Under the pieces are notes generated by a model. It searched no databases. It was not told the origin of the DNA and was given only the letters and a program-made list of their open reading frames with translations. From a virus: a DNA stretch of 64,000 nucleotides. The position numbers and the translations under genes are program-made. Of the stretch, positions 35,601-44,600 are shown one piece after another. Each line of letters starts with the position of its first letter. Within the stretch, counting starts at the first letter, position 1. The stretch spans positions 94,947 through 158,946 of the IMG/VR virus record IMGVR_UViG_3300025810_000004; one strand, 5' to 3'.

Positions 35601-37338
35601 TAACAACGTCATTCCGGCCACCCCGGAACTTAACTGCCTCCTCCCTGGAGATCGGGTTCGATATGCCGACCAGCCTCTTACCGGGGGTGCCGGAAAGTTC
35701 ATCGCGGTTTCCGGTGTGTTCCTGGAGCCCTCGATGCCTCGACCCGTCGGGGATCTGAGCCAAGCCCTTCCGCATGTGGTCGCAAACTCGTACACCAACA
35801 ACTTCGACAACATCGGCCTCCGGGACTACGACGACTTCAATGCGGTCGCTGTGGGCAGCGAGGACGTGTACTTCGAGGTGCGTCGGATTCGGAGGTTCCA
35901 TGAGCAGCCGGGTGAGGTCGCAGCCGGTCTGGAGCCGCTTCGGTATGTCTATGAGATCCGACGTGGTGAGGTTTCCAGCTACACCGCGTCCTCCCGTCAG
36001 TTTGTTGCTCTCACCGGGGGCATTTACACGGAGGCGACCAATCTTGGAGCGTTCAACAACCCGGACGTGAACATCCACTCGGGCGACGTGCTCCGGATCA
36101 TTGATCCCAGCACCGGAGCGGTCACGGATACGGCAGAGGTCCAGCGCGTCGTCGATCCGGTGACACTGAAGCTCCGCAAGCCTGGTCTGGCGAATACGCC
36201 CCCAGCGGGAGCTTTGTTTGAGATCTATCTGGAGCAGGCCATCGTTCCGCACGAGCAGTCCAACGAGCAGCTGCTTGAACTCATAACGGACAAGGTGGTC
36301 TTCGAGCGGCGTGTCGACTACCCCGGTGGGGACACCGATGGCGGTTTCGTCTCCACCGTCAACGATATGCAGGACACCACGGTCACTTCATGGCAGGCCG
36401 AGGGTGTGGTGTCGGGAGACTACGTGGTGGTCGACCCGGCTGGGAGGCTCTACCTCGACACGGAGTTTGGGGCGCGACCCACGGGAGACCGATCCGTCAT
36501 TGAGCGCGGCGCGGTCTACACTGCCGGTGTTCCGAGCGTCTTCGATGACAACCGGGGCTTCTACAGGGTCACCGATGCACCCGCCACGGGAGTCCTGACC
36601 GTAGATGGTACTTCCAGATTCTCGGACGGTACGAAGTTCGGAGATGCCGGTGCCGAGTACGTCGTGCTGCCGACCATCAACAACGGCACGACCGAGAACC
36701 AGCAGGACCTCCGCGTCACGGCAGCCGCATCCGGGGGGTCCTTCGCGGGGTCCCCAGCCTCGATTCAGCCCTTCGCTTACCGGATCATTCGGCCCAATGG
36801 AGTGTTCTCACAGGATGCGGTGGAACTTGTCCTCTTCATGCGGGAACGGATGCTCTCGTGGATTGGCGCGTTGAACGACGCCTACGTTCGGGGTGGTGAC
36901 TACTACGTCTTCCAGCGGGACGACCACATCAAGAACCTCCGAGAGTTTGGCGTGCTGCACAACTCTGTGGTGGAGAACCTTGAGGGCCTGGTGGACACGA
37001 CGCCGTTCGCCAACACGGCGGATTGCCTGTCGATTCTGGATCGCCGGTTCTGGACCCTGGACTTCCGGCTCGACAGCCTTCCCATAGGTGCTGGTACCAC
37101 GTACACTCAGTTTGCCGACGACGGATTCGCCCAGAGACCCGTGTTGCCAGACCTGATAGAAGAAGTCCTGAACCTTGACGACAAGTTCAGGGACCAGAGG
37201 TACTCTTGGATCTCGTTCAGGGCCAACAGGACGGATGGCTCGATAAGAACGGCGAAGAGGGCGGAAAACAGCCTCGAATCCAGGCTCAGGAAGCAACGTG
37301 AGGCCATCAACCGCAGCAAGGGACTGAAGAAGTCATAG
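26674..37338 (+). CDS. giant tail/baseplate-type structural protein, 3,554 aa
   Basis: One uninterrupted ORF of 10.7 kb. It is made of Ser/Thr/Gly/Asp-rich beta modules with no recognised enzymatic motif. The last 200 residues are helical (HIKNLREFGVLHNSVVENLE..., SWISFRANRTDGSIRTAKRA) and end in a basic tail. Size and location fit a central tail fibre, baseplate or adhesin-like protein. Codon use is mosaic: about 26674-31860 and about 37080-37338 are rich in ATA-Ile and AGG-Arg, whereas the middle 5.2 kb uses ATC and CGN almost only (two in-frame ATA seen, near 35502 and 36290). The start ATG has a weak ribosome site; a TTTTATAGG box lies about 40 nt upstream. Confidence 0.85.
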   Translation: MSILDSSSYVLRPSRSAGGNSSTTDEATTGVDRDHLYPEEFPAAYVVKPTDGPVEPYGDMYRAAVLLQPSDRAGKQEYCLFAATTGSLSTIEDASFVVTGGSDSVQVIPGSLSVGGFEDGTTSFYIRDEGARDVSSVVSISIVVGGTSVTNAVTCTVTSYDALTGRVEIDASGIGGGYSEERGDTILAAYYVLAGVSFWWTRNDTVDGVSRFGWNGKVQKWLPLPGTPARSLGAVDPDEAYTLNPAPTRFEIGDTLPGDPSEGDQYALLRVGLYSDKDSTPLEVRVVSDEVADAGWDGGGGDAIVGVNSGFLVLSDAFIEVNAGRTLWYNAETFVPDADGDMGVVADFPIVDNQGFPSLSPAPGPTERPFLRIGNRQYLTPIPKEDDTSLNSPSGVPSGSFEWSKTTGKIVLSAVDIAKCTPGFSTAEGDPADYEIPYLGARLFFDGVALSTQPIPVRGPSYCIDAEGDGGNGSPITGDPDGVPTFGDLFVDRAKPLPPPGVSGVSWVPDNSGVVPDGAAVPVPDPPQTRPNGTGLVRQVKAEAGDMFFFNGNTGGSGYAYENVDIIEYDEDVTKLEFRIPKTDVEVARQSKNAPSNYPYSSQINMRRRPVKGDGLLFRQAMVIPSVYSDTARVYSRFMGPYQLDGTETLRYALGGTEYLWTAPGSGSYTASDIAASFPVGHAGHQRGILYLEDPSGTDIEIGWHLPESSGGPPRGRFELSAHAALGLLPGWKIVAGDSEYRWLPDNGVALGVFRSPTNLDRSDPTPDIRARSVLKNEVLTDNIPAVPFITINQPPLEDIPGYEEDSHFRVRSGLLRLNLKNYQTIRDIGLKYDWPNDRMQWIREGKTNSTEIAFPSSVLQLADTGVLPETVSSDAMLDGAFGLDLKSAKDDSFSELTQGTEFLMPGGGNPGQAFLVEVAGETKYQGGNGTFVAGDTLFSDPNTTIGSVPAGYLLHIINGDAEGVYTFTDSFLNVSPAFPASAGFPLGPPAQWKIYEAKTRGEVDNTLLADVQQTVQNHLSEEPFKIRLLTYAGDVGSTLTVNPSDAIRSGRIVRVRFGLESGSPEAVPSYLVRGTDLGPIATDGLFVDPTDPHVSNSGATVYFQIRVGAEIYVPTVNGGGGLVDVDTTTGEVFIDPNVVSDQTGSSVFYDQIFLSPSDLSAGECEIDSSDGSVNLSGADTSSYSGAKAYFVEQMVTENNLDVTTSPLNGSLLFNKPLRAMQIVEVNYFQADTNGDKALDSDGNEIEVTEFLPLVVRLETATRIDGYTYSYNPTGRTESSTVEPFMWVGVELQNFAGVTNAVANEGTITFTNEVSETDTVQINYGVLEAFGGEQAYTVSTPPVYRKPFWIDAESSSFPLQSDKTSVFEAGDLVLVGETPLYVTGSSYDASTEATTVSFFPTTQGEVGSRAVGRDVSLTVSDFKVAVDYGGDEGFMPTLNTDAITGTPLQPADRGQLEVSFYGDVRAFTRASHILEIDGYPYLIISSSQSADGRNTVVTVGTPLYKDHDNSQKVRVSVRPVHTPGPTEFVGLGPLVPTEEFDLFLMGRTESSGNPIPGKNLIEGVHYTLDPTTGSVVFQSPTQGPLQAGEYLHFRYMKLVEVTPEIVDGALLYPLYKSKYLAVSTPSSKNGILGKVLKAKYTYRNQDSFFFEVLPLLDYLPEVESASSSQGITPIGGGAVPSTPGETPLNKQGRFGLRGETQDYLDQDRAARAYVEFFNGVILAFEQVLEAIDGRIIGDRDGKFRFFVGRGARYARPGWEDEITGDLVARLVWREVVNEWAPDGFDGWYRTTDPVFDPTTAEVPDASNRPGETNGVTPNPDTLRFFANLQRNRIKNDMDDRLLVGFGRPRGFATLFPSIDVPGLFKAMWMAHRYSRLFPEATKHFSRLFPGIEYVPGSSAGFYTSGRKVAVPGPEPGEETEQVVKTQKSAIGQIANPALGNVENVVDITSADRLPRARVWAYYPDGNADLGTAGQATIVATPLPLGEFPIDPTTGYPDPAQLLSGGGDLYDLVSGDVDLATPAFTAGQRVNYGKPTGAVYDLTDSSGNGIFVDQVTNGYIITLADQSGSGVTGSSILYNGTDPLEDIISVDDGYGDTVFCGPVVPDITTLVYPPTSENEIQELIEVLPDYRIQFDLKVGKRTGEFIDASLPTNDDVFPLPLQNWNGQRPPQPLTCIEGEVEFVNTDSEPVQLPCLLGQDKDDSGDYQIPYIRGADTELSVLGRVAADFRYLFEDTTGAPSHTWKAIYPDEIIASDGTILLSYDVGTSRDPATLYTATDLTPVATAGSYTPNSGIGDARPYDLLLVQTEQSPAGITGILSIGDAASSKVEVPRFVTKVNADATSTDLVRHTIRNAAVAVGGGGTTGVIVTETNPFPGLYNTTFNCDSVGFVLDDGFGGGVGATGGFNQFLGAGRVAILRVYSPSTGALIEEIAVSGLTVWSTLVPAGTAMIGAPYFSDGQLFVETSVAISTVANDGNYYDVTVSVDCYIDAVTSALTGLAVGSGVGTTTASVQSDRLTFTETTSLAKAADRTTTTATGAVNVGTSLAVWELELAGGVTGCTVNAPASVNGGDPFTFLERLNGVTPYVGTFASASAAGAGDEVGTIRVMSWEGHNNTPVSTTGLTFGAVPSSDYGAVAEILRGTGTILDSLYAGANLRYRAWIQNVTVLAGGLNEVQSGDILTVSGSGAIPNNAAVKSGTYLVRHKVTTNGTDSGVDILRVSATANAGNSNVIDLRFPKVLSSDEAGTTLTTSLPALITSSVSGPTHAFPASGRVYLILKDQYATFDGVANWVVDASAVYSAAYTSVVENSTNETLTFSGLTDFKNAHGSGLLSSSFFAAAQRNVKVSGMTYFPNRLLASTLPENNVLGFNADGALNAFGGVAMVYFASTLAGGGSKPFNSTFANLKRNNAGVIVNDDLLVRVPFGRNSTAFYEARDVTIYPPDSITGGNPIGVATYLETTQFTNTSWDQIHFDSVTGPNNVIPATPELNCLLPGDRVRYADQPLTGGAGKFIAVSGVFLEPSMPRPVGDLSQALPHVVANSYTNNFDNIGLRDYDDFNAVAVGSEDVYFEVRRIRRFHEQPGEVAAGLEPLRYVYEIRRGEVSSYTASSRQFVALTGGIYTEATNLGAFNNPDVNIHSGDVLRIIDPSTGAVTDTAEVQRVVDPVTLKLRKPGLANTPPAGALFEIYLEQAIVPHEQSNEQLLELITDKVVFERRVDYPGGDTDGGFVSTVNDMQDTTVTSWQAEGVVSGDYVVVDPAGRLYLDTEFGARPTGDRSVIERGAVYTAGVPSVFDDNRGFYRVTDAPATGVLTVDGTSRFSDGTKFGDAGAEYVVLPTINNGTTENQQDLRVTAAASGGSFAGSPASIQPFAYRIIRPNGVFSQDAVELVLFMRERMLSWIGALNDAYVRGGDYYVFQRDDHIKNLREFGVLHNSVVENLEGLVDTTPFANTADCLSILDRRFWTLDFRLDSLPIGAGTTYTQFADDGFAQRPVLPDLIEEVLNLDDKFRDQRYSWISFRANRTDGSIRTAKRAENSLESRLRKQREAINRSKGLKKS

Positions 37339-37372
37339 TCAGTCCACAACAAGGGAAGCTGTACAAACCATC

Positions 37373-37777
37373 ATGAAGTACGAGATACCAGACGAACTGA
37401 CGGTTGAACACATCCTCAGCTTGAACTACACCAGAGCCATGGCGAGGGTTATGGAGAGCCCCTCCCTCTCTGCCTTCTCCAAGATGGGCATGAGGGAGGA
37501 ATTCCTTGCAGCCGCCAGAAAGTCTATCATTGAAGGTCAGGACTTTTTGGTGGAAATGCTGAGGATGACCCCCAGGGACCGACTCATGGGTGTCTGCGAG
37601 GTGTACCACACGGTGGATACGTTTGCACCCACCATCAATAGGGTGGTCACCCTTCTTGTGGCTGGGAGAGACGAACAGGCTTGGGAGGTCTTCAAGAGTC
37701 TAAAGGAAAACTTCGGTGACAGCCTTCCCCGGATGCTGAACCACGAGAGTCCGGAGTGGCTCGACGTCAGGACCTGA
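37373..37777 (+). CDS. hypothetical helical protein
   Basis: 134 aa following the giant gene by 34 nt. Mostly helical (VEHILSLNYTRAMARVMESP..., SLSAFSKMGMREEFLAAARK..., TINRVVTLLVAGRDEQAWEV). Possibly a chaperone or assembly partner of the giant protein by position. Overlaps the convergent gene by 11 bp. Confidence 0.65.
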   Translation: MKYEIPDELTVEHILSLNYTRAMARVMESPSLSAFSKMGMREEFLAAARKSIIEGQDFLVEMLRMTPRDRLMGVCEVYHTVDTFAPTINRVVTLLVAGRDEQAWEVFKSLKENFGDSLPRMLNHESPEWLDVRT

Positions 37778-38396
37778 GCAGCTCAAACATACGCCCCAGA
37801 ACTTTGTCAGACCCCGGTGGGCTCAGCCTCAGAATTCCCAGCTGGTAAGCCTTCTCAAGGTCCCCAAGGAATATCTGCGTCCCTTCTCCTGAGCTGCAGT
37901 CCTCTCCGTATATCGATCTGCACAGGGCCTCTATCTTTGGTTCTGCCTTCTTGGCAGAGGCCACGAGTTCGATTCGGAGCTTTGGAAACAGTTCTTTTTT
38001 GGTCTGCCCCACCAATTTCTTCAGGGCCATTTTCACGTCGTCCTTGTCGAACTCTATACGCTTTCTGGGTTCGTTTTCGTAGTCTCCCAGTGCTCTGACA
38101 CTCTTCAGCAGGTCCAGGTACTCCCAGTCCCTTCGGGACAGACCCATGGACTCTTGACCGTATAGGAAGTCCTGAATTATCCCGGAAGTTATAAGGGGGT
38201 CTTCGGCGTCGAATAGGGACAGCCAGCCCCTCTTCTTCCCCTGAACTATCCGGTCCGCGAGTTCGGCGTGAGTCCCCCATTTGCTCGTCATCTGGTCGGC
38301 TATCTTGAACACGATTTCGGCTATTTCGTCTGGATTTACCAGACGTTCTACGCTACCCGGAATCCCCTGTTCAAACAGCAGTTGTGTTCTAGCCAT
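37767..38396 (-). CDS. hypothetical helical protein
   Basis: 209 aa. Helix-rich and charged (PDEIAEIVFKIADQMTSKWG..., DDVKMALKKLVGQTKKELFP). No motif recognised. Starts 3 nt after the stop of the upstream gene at 38400-39200, so the pair is probably one leftward operon inside the rightward structural block. Confidence 0.7.
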   Translation of the reverse strand: MARTQLLFEQGIPGSVERLVNPDEIAEIVFKIADQMTSKWGTHAELADRIVQGKKRGWLSLFDAEDPLITSGIIQDFLYGQESMGLSRRDWEYLDLLKSVRALGDYENEPRKRIEFDKDDVKMALKKLVGQTKKELFPKLRIELVASAKKAEPKIEALCRSIYGEDCSSGEGTQIFLGDLEKAYQLGILRLSPPGSDKVLGRMFELLRS

Positions 38397-38399
38397 CTT

Positions 38400-39200
38400 T
38401 CAATCCACTATGACGTTGAGCACTCCCGGACCCCAGGAGGTGAGAACGTATCCGTTTCTCGTCTTCTGCGAAGTCACAGATCCAGAAGTGAACACCCTCA
38501 TATTTGACTCTTCTATAAACAACCGACCGAAGCGTCTCCTGTTGGACTTCTTCTTGGGTGTTGTCTGAAGTTGGTTCAGGCTTTTTAGGGACTCTTCGAA
38601 GGTTTGACCCAATATACCAAGGGCCTTCAGGGCTCCTATCGTTCTGTCGCCCACTATCCCGTCTATGGGTCCGCAGGGAATTCCGAGTTTATGGAGACCA
38701 GCCTGTATACTCCTCTCTGTCACTCTCCCTCCTTCCCACTTGTCGACTTCCAACTGGCTGGCGACGCACATCGAGTACCAAGAGTGCTCCCCTCTGCCTT
38801 CTCCCTGGAGAGAATCCCCCACGTTGATCCAATCGCCGAAATAGTGGAAAACGTGGCTTGTAGGTGAGGGGAGGGGGTATCGGTCCCAGGGTACGAAGCC
38901 ATTGGGCACGAGGACAGACCACAGAACGCTAAGGAGGGCCTCTCCTCGGTCTTCCCTTGAGCTTTTGAGTTCTATGCAGACTTCCCGCCCCGTCTGCAGC
39001 ATAGAAGCAAAGGGAGACATTTTCGTTGGACCGGGAGCGCGTTCCACGTCCCCCCAGTCCTTTATAGAGGTCGGGCAACCTCTGTAGGAGAGGCTGAACC
39101 TGTCCCCGTAGTTTTCGACCAGCTGGGAACCAGCCCTGTTGAGGGCCTCTATCGTATCCGGGGTGAGTAACGTGTTCTTGTGCTGGACGAGTTTTGGCAT
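38400..39200 (-). CDS. peptidoglycan-binding-domain protein (candidate endolysin or cell-wall factor)
   Basis: 266 aa. Residues about 160-200 (GGRVTERSIQAGLHKLGIPC, then GPIDGIVGDRTIGALKALGI) are a peptidoglycan-binding type 1 repeat. The N-terminal 150 residues have no recognised catalytic motif; GRGEHSWYSMCVAS near 145 might belong to an active site. The C-terminus is basic. A role in cell-wall recognition or lysis is plausible but catalysis is unproven. Divergent from the fibre gene at 39255, with GTTGA...TTCAAC dyad sequence in the gap. Confidence 0.65.
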   Translation of the reverse strand: MPKLVQHKNTLLTPDTIEALNRAGSQLVENYGDRFSLSYRGCPTSIKDWGDVERAPGPTKMSPFASMLQTGREVCIELKSSREDRGEALLSVLWSVLVPNGFVPWDRYPLPSPTSHVFHYFGDWINVGDSLQGEGRGEHSWYSMCVASQLEVDKWEGGRVTERSIQAGLHKLGIPCGPIDGIVGDRTIGALKALGILGQTFEESLKSLNQLQTTPKKKSNRRRFGRLFIEESNMRVFTSGSVTSQKTRNGYVLTSWGPGVLNVIVD

Positions 39201-39254
39201 CGTTGAATCGCCTATTAGGAAAGTTGATAAAGTTCAACACATTTAAGGATACCC

Positions 39255-39968
39255 ATGGCTGCGAACATAAGAAGCGAGGTACCAGCCAAACCGACCGTGG
39301 ACGGGGCAAGCCGTGACGATTTGTCCGCTGGCGACGTTGTAACCCTCACCAGCATTGACGCTGCCACCACCTACACCTGGGACCTGGTTTTCATACCGGA
39401 GGGGAGCGCAGTAACCATAGTCGGGTCAGGGGTTTCTGTCAGTTTCACTGCAGACCTCGTTGGTCCTTATCTTGTGCGGCTGGTGGTAGATATAGGGCTG
39501 GCGACCGAGGACGTCCAATACGTCCGACTCCGGGCACTGACCACTTCACTCGGGCTGAAGCTGGTAGCAGCCGGAGAGCGCCGTGACTCCACAGGCGTGA
39601 TCCCGGTCGACGTGGACACCGGGGGCTGGGCGAACGAGCAGAATTACAACCTCCAGCGGCTTGAGTCTATCATCACGGCTGGTGGTGTGTGGGCAGTCAC
39701 AAGCGTGGGCGGACCCTCGTTCACCCCCGCGAACTTTGACTTCGTGGTCATCACCGCAGCAACGACCGAGATCACCCTCCCAGCCCCGTCCGCCAACGCC
39801 CGCATCGCGTTCAAGTTGGCCGTGGTTCCCGTAGATGTGCAGGTCAAGACGGACGCCGCTGGTGTGACCATCGACGGAACGGACTACTCAGGGGTTGGGC
39901 TCTCTATTGCCGCACAGTGGGAGCAGTTCAACGTGATCTCGGACGGCTCAAACTGGTTCATTTTCTGA
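39255..39968 (+). CDS. tail-fibre-type protein
   Basis: 237 aa. An N-terminal Ig/PKD-like beta module (SAGDVVTLTSIDAATTYTWD...VSFTADLVGPYLVRLVV, about 20-85) is followed by SLGLKLVAAGERRDSTGVIP and a C-terminal domain FDFVVITAATTEITLPAPSA...WEQFNVISDGSNWFIF, a common fibre/tip ending. Codon dialect shifts from ATA to ATC at about 39540, within the gene. Confidence 0.75.
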   Translation: MAANIRSEVPAKPTVDGASRDDLSAGDVVTLTSIDAATTYTWDLVFIPEGSAVTIVGSGVSVSFTADLVGPYLVRLVVDIGLATEDVQYVRLRALTTSLGLKLVAAGERRDSTGVIPVDVDTGGWANEQNYNLQRLESIITAGGVWAVTSVGGPSFTPANFDFVVITAATTEITLPAPSANARIAFKLAVVPVDVQVKTDAAGVTIDGTDYSGVGLSIAAQWEQFNVISDGSNWFIF

Positions 39969-39981
39969 TTCTGAGGTTGGC

Positions 39982-41586
39982 ATGGCTTATTCCCCCGCAG
40001 TTCGCAGCACCGTAGACACAGGCAATAGCACCACCGCTGCTCTTGGAGCGGCTGGTGTTTTTACAGGGTCTTGGACCGATGTCGAGGTCTGGAACGGCAT
40101 CAGTGTCATTCTCAAGGGCACGGCGGTGGCTACGGCTCCCGGCACACTGGTCATGCAGTTCAGCCAGGACGGGGTCACGGTCACAAAGCCGATCACGGTT
40201 CCCGTGGAAGATATCGGTGGCGTAATCTCCCCGCGAACGCTGGGCACCATCGCCAAGTATTTCCGGGTGGTGTACACCAACGGCGCACAAGCGCAGACCA
40301 CGTTCAGCCTTCAGACGATGTTGCACACTTCGCAGGTCAACCCCGTATCCCGGCTGGATGACGGGTTCGATAACGAGGATGTTATCAACGTGCGGGCTGC
40401 TCCGACAGGGGCGCAGCCTGACGGCGACTATGTGAATGGCAAGGCAGACGGCACTGCGTTCTCTTCGGTTGCGCCGCTGGTAGCGGGTGCCACGTACAAC
40501 TCAGGTTGGATCGACACGGACGGGTGGGTCTCCATCGAGTTGTTCGTCTCCACCGACGAGTTGTCCGCATCGGGAGGCATCGTCGTTGAGTTCACCGACG
40601 ACGTGCAGGGTGGTGCCGTGGTCCGGTCGTCTACAGTCTATTCCTACACGCAAACGGACATCGACCGAGGGTACTTGGAACTCGACCTCCCCGTTCGACT
40701 TGACGGGTTCCGGGTGCGGTACACCAACGGGGCATCGAATCAGGGCTCCTTCTTCCTTCAAGCCGACCTTCGTGTCAACGCCACCCCCCTCCGCACGAAC
40801 GCTGCGGGTGCCTTGATCACCAACGACTTTGAGATCGAGGTCGCGCTGGGGAACATCCCTAACCACACCAATGGCACCAAGTTCGGGTCGGTTCTGGACA
40901 TCGACAACGCGGATCCTACCCCCGTCACGGTTTGGCGTGCGGGAGATAGCGGCTCTGCTTTTCGCCGCAAGACCTTCGCCACGGTAGCCGCGAACCTGTG
41001 GGTCGCCAGTACAGACAATGCTGACACCGCTGACATCACTCTGATCATCAACGACGCGAGCAACGCCCTCGTCACGGCCACCGTGACCCTGACGGGTCAG
41101 ACCCCGGTAGACACAGGGGTGAGCGCCCTCGACTGCAACACAGCCTATATCAGCGGCAACGACCAGACGCTCGCCGGGGATGTGTGGGTCACCAACGCGA
41201 ACAACTTCGTCGCACCCGGAGTTGGTGGCGGTGTTCCGGTTGATCCCACCGAGGTTCAAGCCTACATCCCGGCAGCGGACGGGCGAACCCAGCAGGCTGT
41301 GTACCGAGTCCCCTTTGACACCACCATGGTCATCCGGGAGTTCCACGCTTCGATGCAAGCGGGCACGGGACAAGCGGCGGCTAAGGTCAAAGTGCTGGTC
41401 TGCAAGCCCAACGAGTCGTGGTACACGCTTCGCCCCTACGCGCTGACCAACTACATCGCGCTGGAGCGGCCAGAAATCATCACCCTTCCAGCGGGAACCT
41501 TCGTTGAGGTTGTGCTTGACGACGTGGCCTCAAACAACACCGACACCGTGGTCATCTTCAACTACGACCTCATTGTGGGGGCATAG
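39982..41586 (+). CDS. tail-fibre-type protein with repeated beta modules
   Basis: 534 aa. Two related modules of about 120 residues: FTGSWTDVEVWNGISVILKG...YFRVVYTNGAQAQTTFSLQT (near 25-115) and YNSGWIDTDGWVSIELFVST...FRVRYTNGASNQGSFFLQAD (near 170-265). Each has a W-(S/T)-(I/V) strand and a (F/Y)RVxYTNGA turn. A C-terminal beta region follows. Likely virion surface. ATC-type codons throughout. Confidence 0.75.
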   Translation: MAYSPAVRSTVDTGNSTTAALGAAGVFTGSWTDVEVWNGISVILKGTAVATAPGTLVMQFSQDGVTVTKPITVPVEDIGGVISPRTLGTIAKYFRVVYTNGAQAQTTFSLQTMLHTSQVNPVSRLDDGFDNEDVINVRAAPTGAQPDGDYVNGKADGTAFSSVAPLVAGATYNSGWIDTDGWVSIELFVSTDELSASGGIVVEFTDDVQGGAVVRSSTVYSYTQTDIDRGYLELDLPVRLDGFRVRYTNGASNQGSFFLQADLRVNATPLRTNAAGALITNDFEIEVALGNIPNHTNGTKFGSVLDIDNADPTPVTVWRAGDSGSAFRRKTFATVAANLWVASTDNADTADITLIINDASNALVTATVTLTGQTPVDTGVSALDCNTAYISGNDQTLAGDVWVTNANNFVAPGVGGGVPVDPTEVQAYIPAADGRTQQAVYRVPFDTTMVIREFHASMQAGTGQAAAKVKVLVCKPNESWYTLRPYALTNYIALERPEIITLPAGTFVEVVLDDVASNNTDTVVIFNYDLIVGA

Positions 41587-41660
41587 AGATGCACCCGGAG
41601 GTTCGCAGCGAGAAGCACCGAAGTCTGGGCCCCAGGATCCTCTGTTCCGTAGGAGCTTGA

Positions 41661-44600
41661 GTGCCTGTATACCTTCCAGGACTAACCCTCGGCGGCCTCG
41701 GCTACGGCGGGGCTTCCTACGGCTACTCGCCTTATGGGTCGGGTGTTCATCCACGCCTTCCAGTTCCTACGACTGGGGGCTACGGCGGAGCGTCATATGG
41801 CCTCGCTTCGTATGGCTCCGTTGACATAACCCCTCCGAGAGTCACCGGGGCCGTGTCTCTGGATGGCTACAGGGTCGAGGTGTTCTTCAGCGAAGATATG
41901 GCTGGTGACTCTGCCCTTGTTGACCCAGCCAACTATTCGTTCTCTGACGTTTACGGGGTTCCTGTATCGACTGTGCAGGTTCAGCTCGGGATGAGTTCTG
42001 GGCTAGGTTTCTCTTCAGTCATAGTGGTCCACTCCGGCACTACGCTGGGCGGTCAGTATCTGGTAGAGGTTACCGGACCCACCGACATAGCTGGTAACCC
42101 GGTAGGACCCCCACCAACGAATTCGACTTCCTTCTACTCTCTGGGTGATCAGGCTTCAGCCCTGGTCTCAATACCACCTCCCCCGGAAGACGACGGCAGA
42201 ACCGTCCGGGTGGACTTCAAAAACAGCCTGGGAGATTCCCAGGCCATGCTGACTGAGGCTGAATTCTCGCCTGGGGTGGAAAGCACCTCTTCTTATGGTA
42301 CCGAAACCAGCTATCCCGTAGCGCCAACCATAGGCTCCGCAACACAGAACCCAACCCTCCTCAGTCAGGTGGACCTGGACGTCCACCCCATGACCAGCGC
42401 CACGTACGACCTCACACTTGGTCCCAGCCTTTCCATGGACTACGAGGGTGGTCTTCTGCCAGACGACGACCCGAATTTCGCAGGAACCGAGATAGGAACC
42501 GGGTCCAGCTCTTTGGGGACCTCGGTTCTTGTACTCTCCAAGGGCCCCGCCGTGCAGTACGGTTGGTCGTTTGGGGACACCACGGGAAGGATGGTTGCAG
42601 GAACCTCCTACAGGCTCGACTTCGAGTTCAGCACTTCTGGCACGACCATAACCCCGGCAGTAACCAACTCCACTCTCGGTGTGCTGTCTGCCTCTGACGG
42701 GGTTATCCAGATAGACGTTGGTCTGGCCTCCCAGCTGGGCACCGAGGTGTTGGAAATAACCTCCGGTGCCTTCTCAGCTCAGGTCCCCGCCGTTTGGAAC
42801 GACTCAAACACGCACACCGTGTCGGTCATAAGGAACCAGAAGGGGGACTTCTATTCGGTCCTGTTCGACGGGGTTCCTCTTTCCACGTTCTCCATAGCCT
42901 CCGCCACCGGAGCGGCTGTATACGCGGCTGGGTCTGCATTCGTTCTTGGAACCGCCCACGAGGTGAGTCTGTTCAAGCTGAACAGGGTGAAACTCACCTC
43001 CTCCTCCACCCTGTTCACGAGTGCCTGGAACTTCATCCACGGACTGGAAGAATCGTTCACCGGGTCGAGCGTCCTGACTCGTGACCGCATTCTCACCAAG
43101 TATGGGCCTCTCGTTCGCGGTTGGGGGGACAACACACCCGCCACAAAGCAGGACGTGGAAGTCAGGGTGGACGGGGTGGCTGTTTCCTTGGCGGGTGTGA
43201 ACCCGTATGTGGGAGAGGTTTACCCTGAGATCCCCATACCTCTGGCGGCAGCTGGAACCCTCAGCGTTGAGGTGGACTACATCTGGTTCAGAACCCCAGC
43301 CATGGAGATGGCTGGGCTGAACACGCGTGGTCTCACTTTGAACACCTGGGATAGGAGTTCTGGGCACACCTCTCCCCCTGAGCCGGGTCCCACACCCATA
43401 AGCGCCACGGGAACGGTGAAGACCAACAGGTTCTCGCTCGGTGTGGCTCTCGCCCCGTATGCCAGAAAGAGCCCGGAGCAAATAGGTCACAAGTACATCG
43501 GGTACCAGAAGGAGTATTCGGCCCTTCTGAACACGGAGTCGACGCTCAAACTCAACCAGAACCCCCACGCCATTTCTGTGGGAGACATAACCGTTGAGGC
43601 TCTGGTGGAATCCGGGGTGTTCGACGGAACCACGACTCCGGCTGCGGCCCCAACGCCTTGGGACTTTGATGGGGAGGACGATGGGTCTGTAGTAGGGGAC
43701 GGGACCTACAAGGTCGTGGATTCCTCCACCGGACCTTACGGGATAGGAACCGCTGCGATATACCACAGGGAGCTGGACCTATCGCTGGAGACGTTTGCGA
43801 GTATAACCTCCAGATTCTTGGTCGACAGCTACGTTCTTGACGGGGTTTTCACGGGGGTCGGATTCGGAATCCACGATGGTGCCAACCTGATAATGGTCGG
43901 TGCCCTCGTCGTGGATGGAGTGAAACACGTCGGTATTCTCCTCGACGGTTCGAACCCGCACCTTGAGGAAAGTTGGCAGGTTGGACCTGCTTCCGACGCA
44001 GAGGCGAAGTCCAGCACTGAGATTCTCATACCCTTCGGGGAGGCCCCCGTAGGTCTGTATCCGGGGCAGAAGTTCAGGGTTCCCAGTGGACCCCAGAAGG
44101 GGGTGTACACCATCGGGGAGTGCGGACTGGACACAGAGTCGGACAGTGTGGGGAACACGTTCGTTGAGATAACGTTCTCCCCGGCTCTTCCCTATTCGAT
44201 AGACCTGTACGAGGGCAGGGATTTCCCGGTTGTCTTCGAGGTTCCTTGGGACACCAATCTGGTTTCGTTCAGGCTGAATTCCGAGTTCCCGGAAGGGGGA
44301 ATGACGATAAGGCTGGGCGGGGTCTTGTCGGCGGTTCTGGCCGACACATCGGTGGAATATCCGGCCACCCTCCCAGCTCCGGTTGAAACCTCGCTGTTGA
44401 TACCCGCTTCCGACAAGGGAGAGGTATTCTGGGGCTCCATATCCAGACGGGCCGAATCAGAAAGCCTCTGGGATTTCGTCCAATACGAGTCCAGCCCCAC
44501 CATAATACACCAGACGGTTCAGGGTGTTCAGGTCACGAATAACACCGACGCTGTTCTGACCGACCCGTGGTATGAAGTCGGTGGGCTTGGGGAAGCAAAG

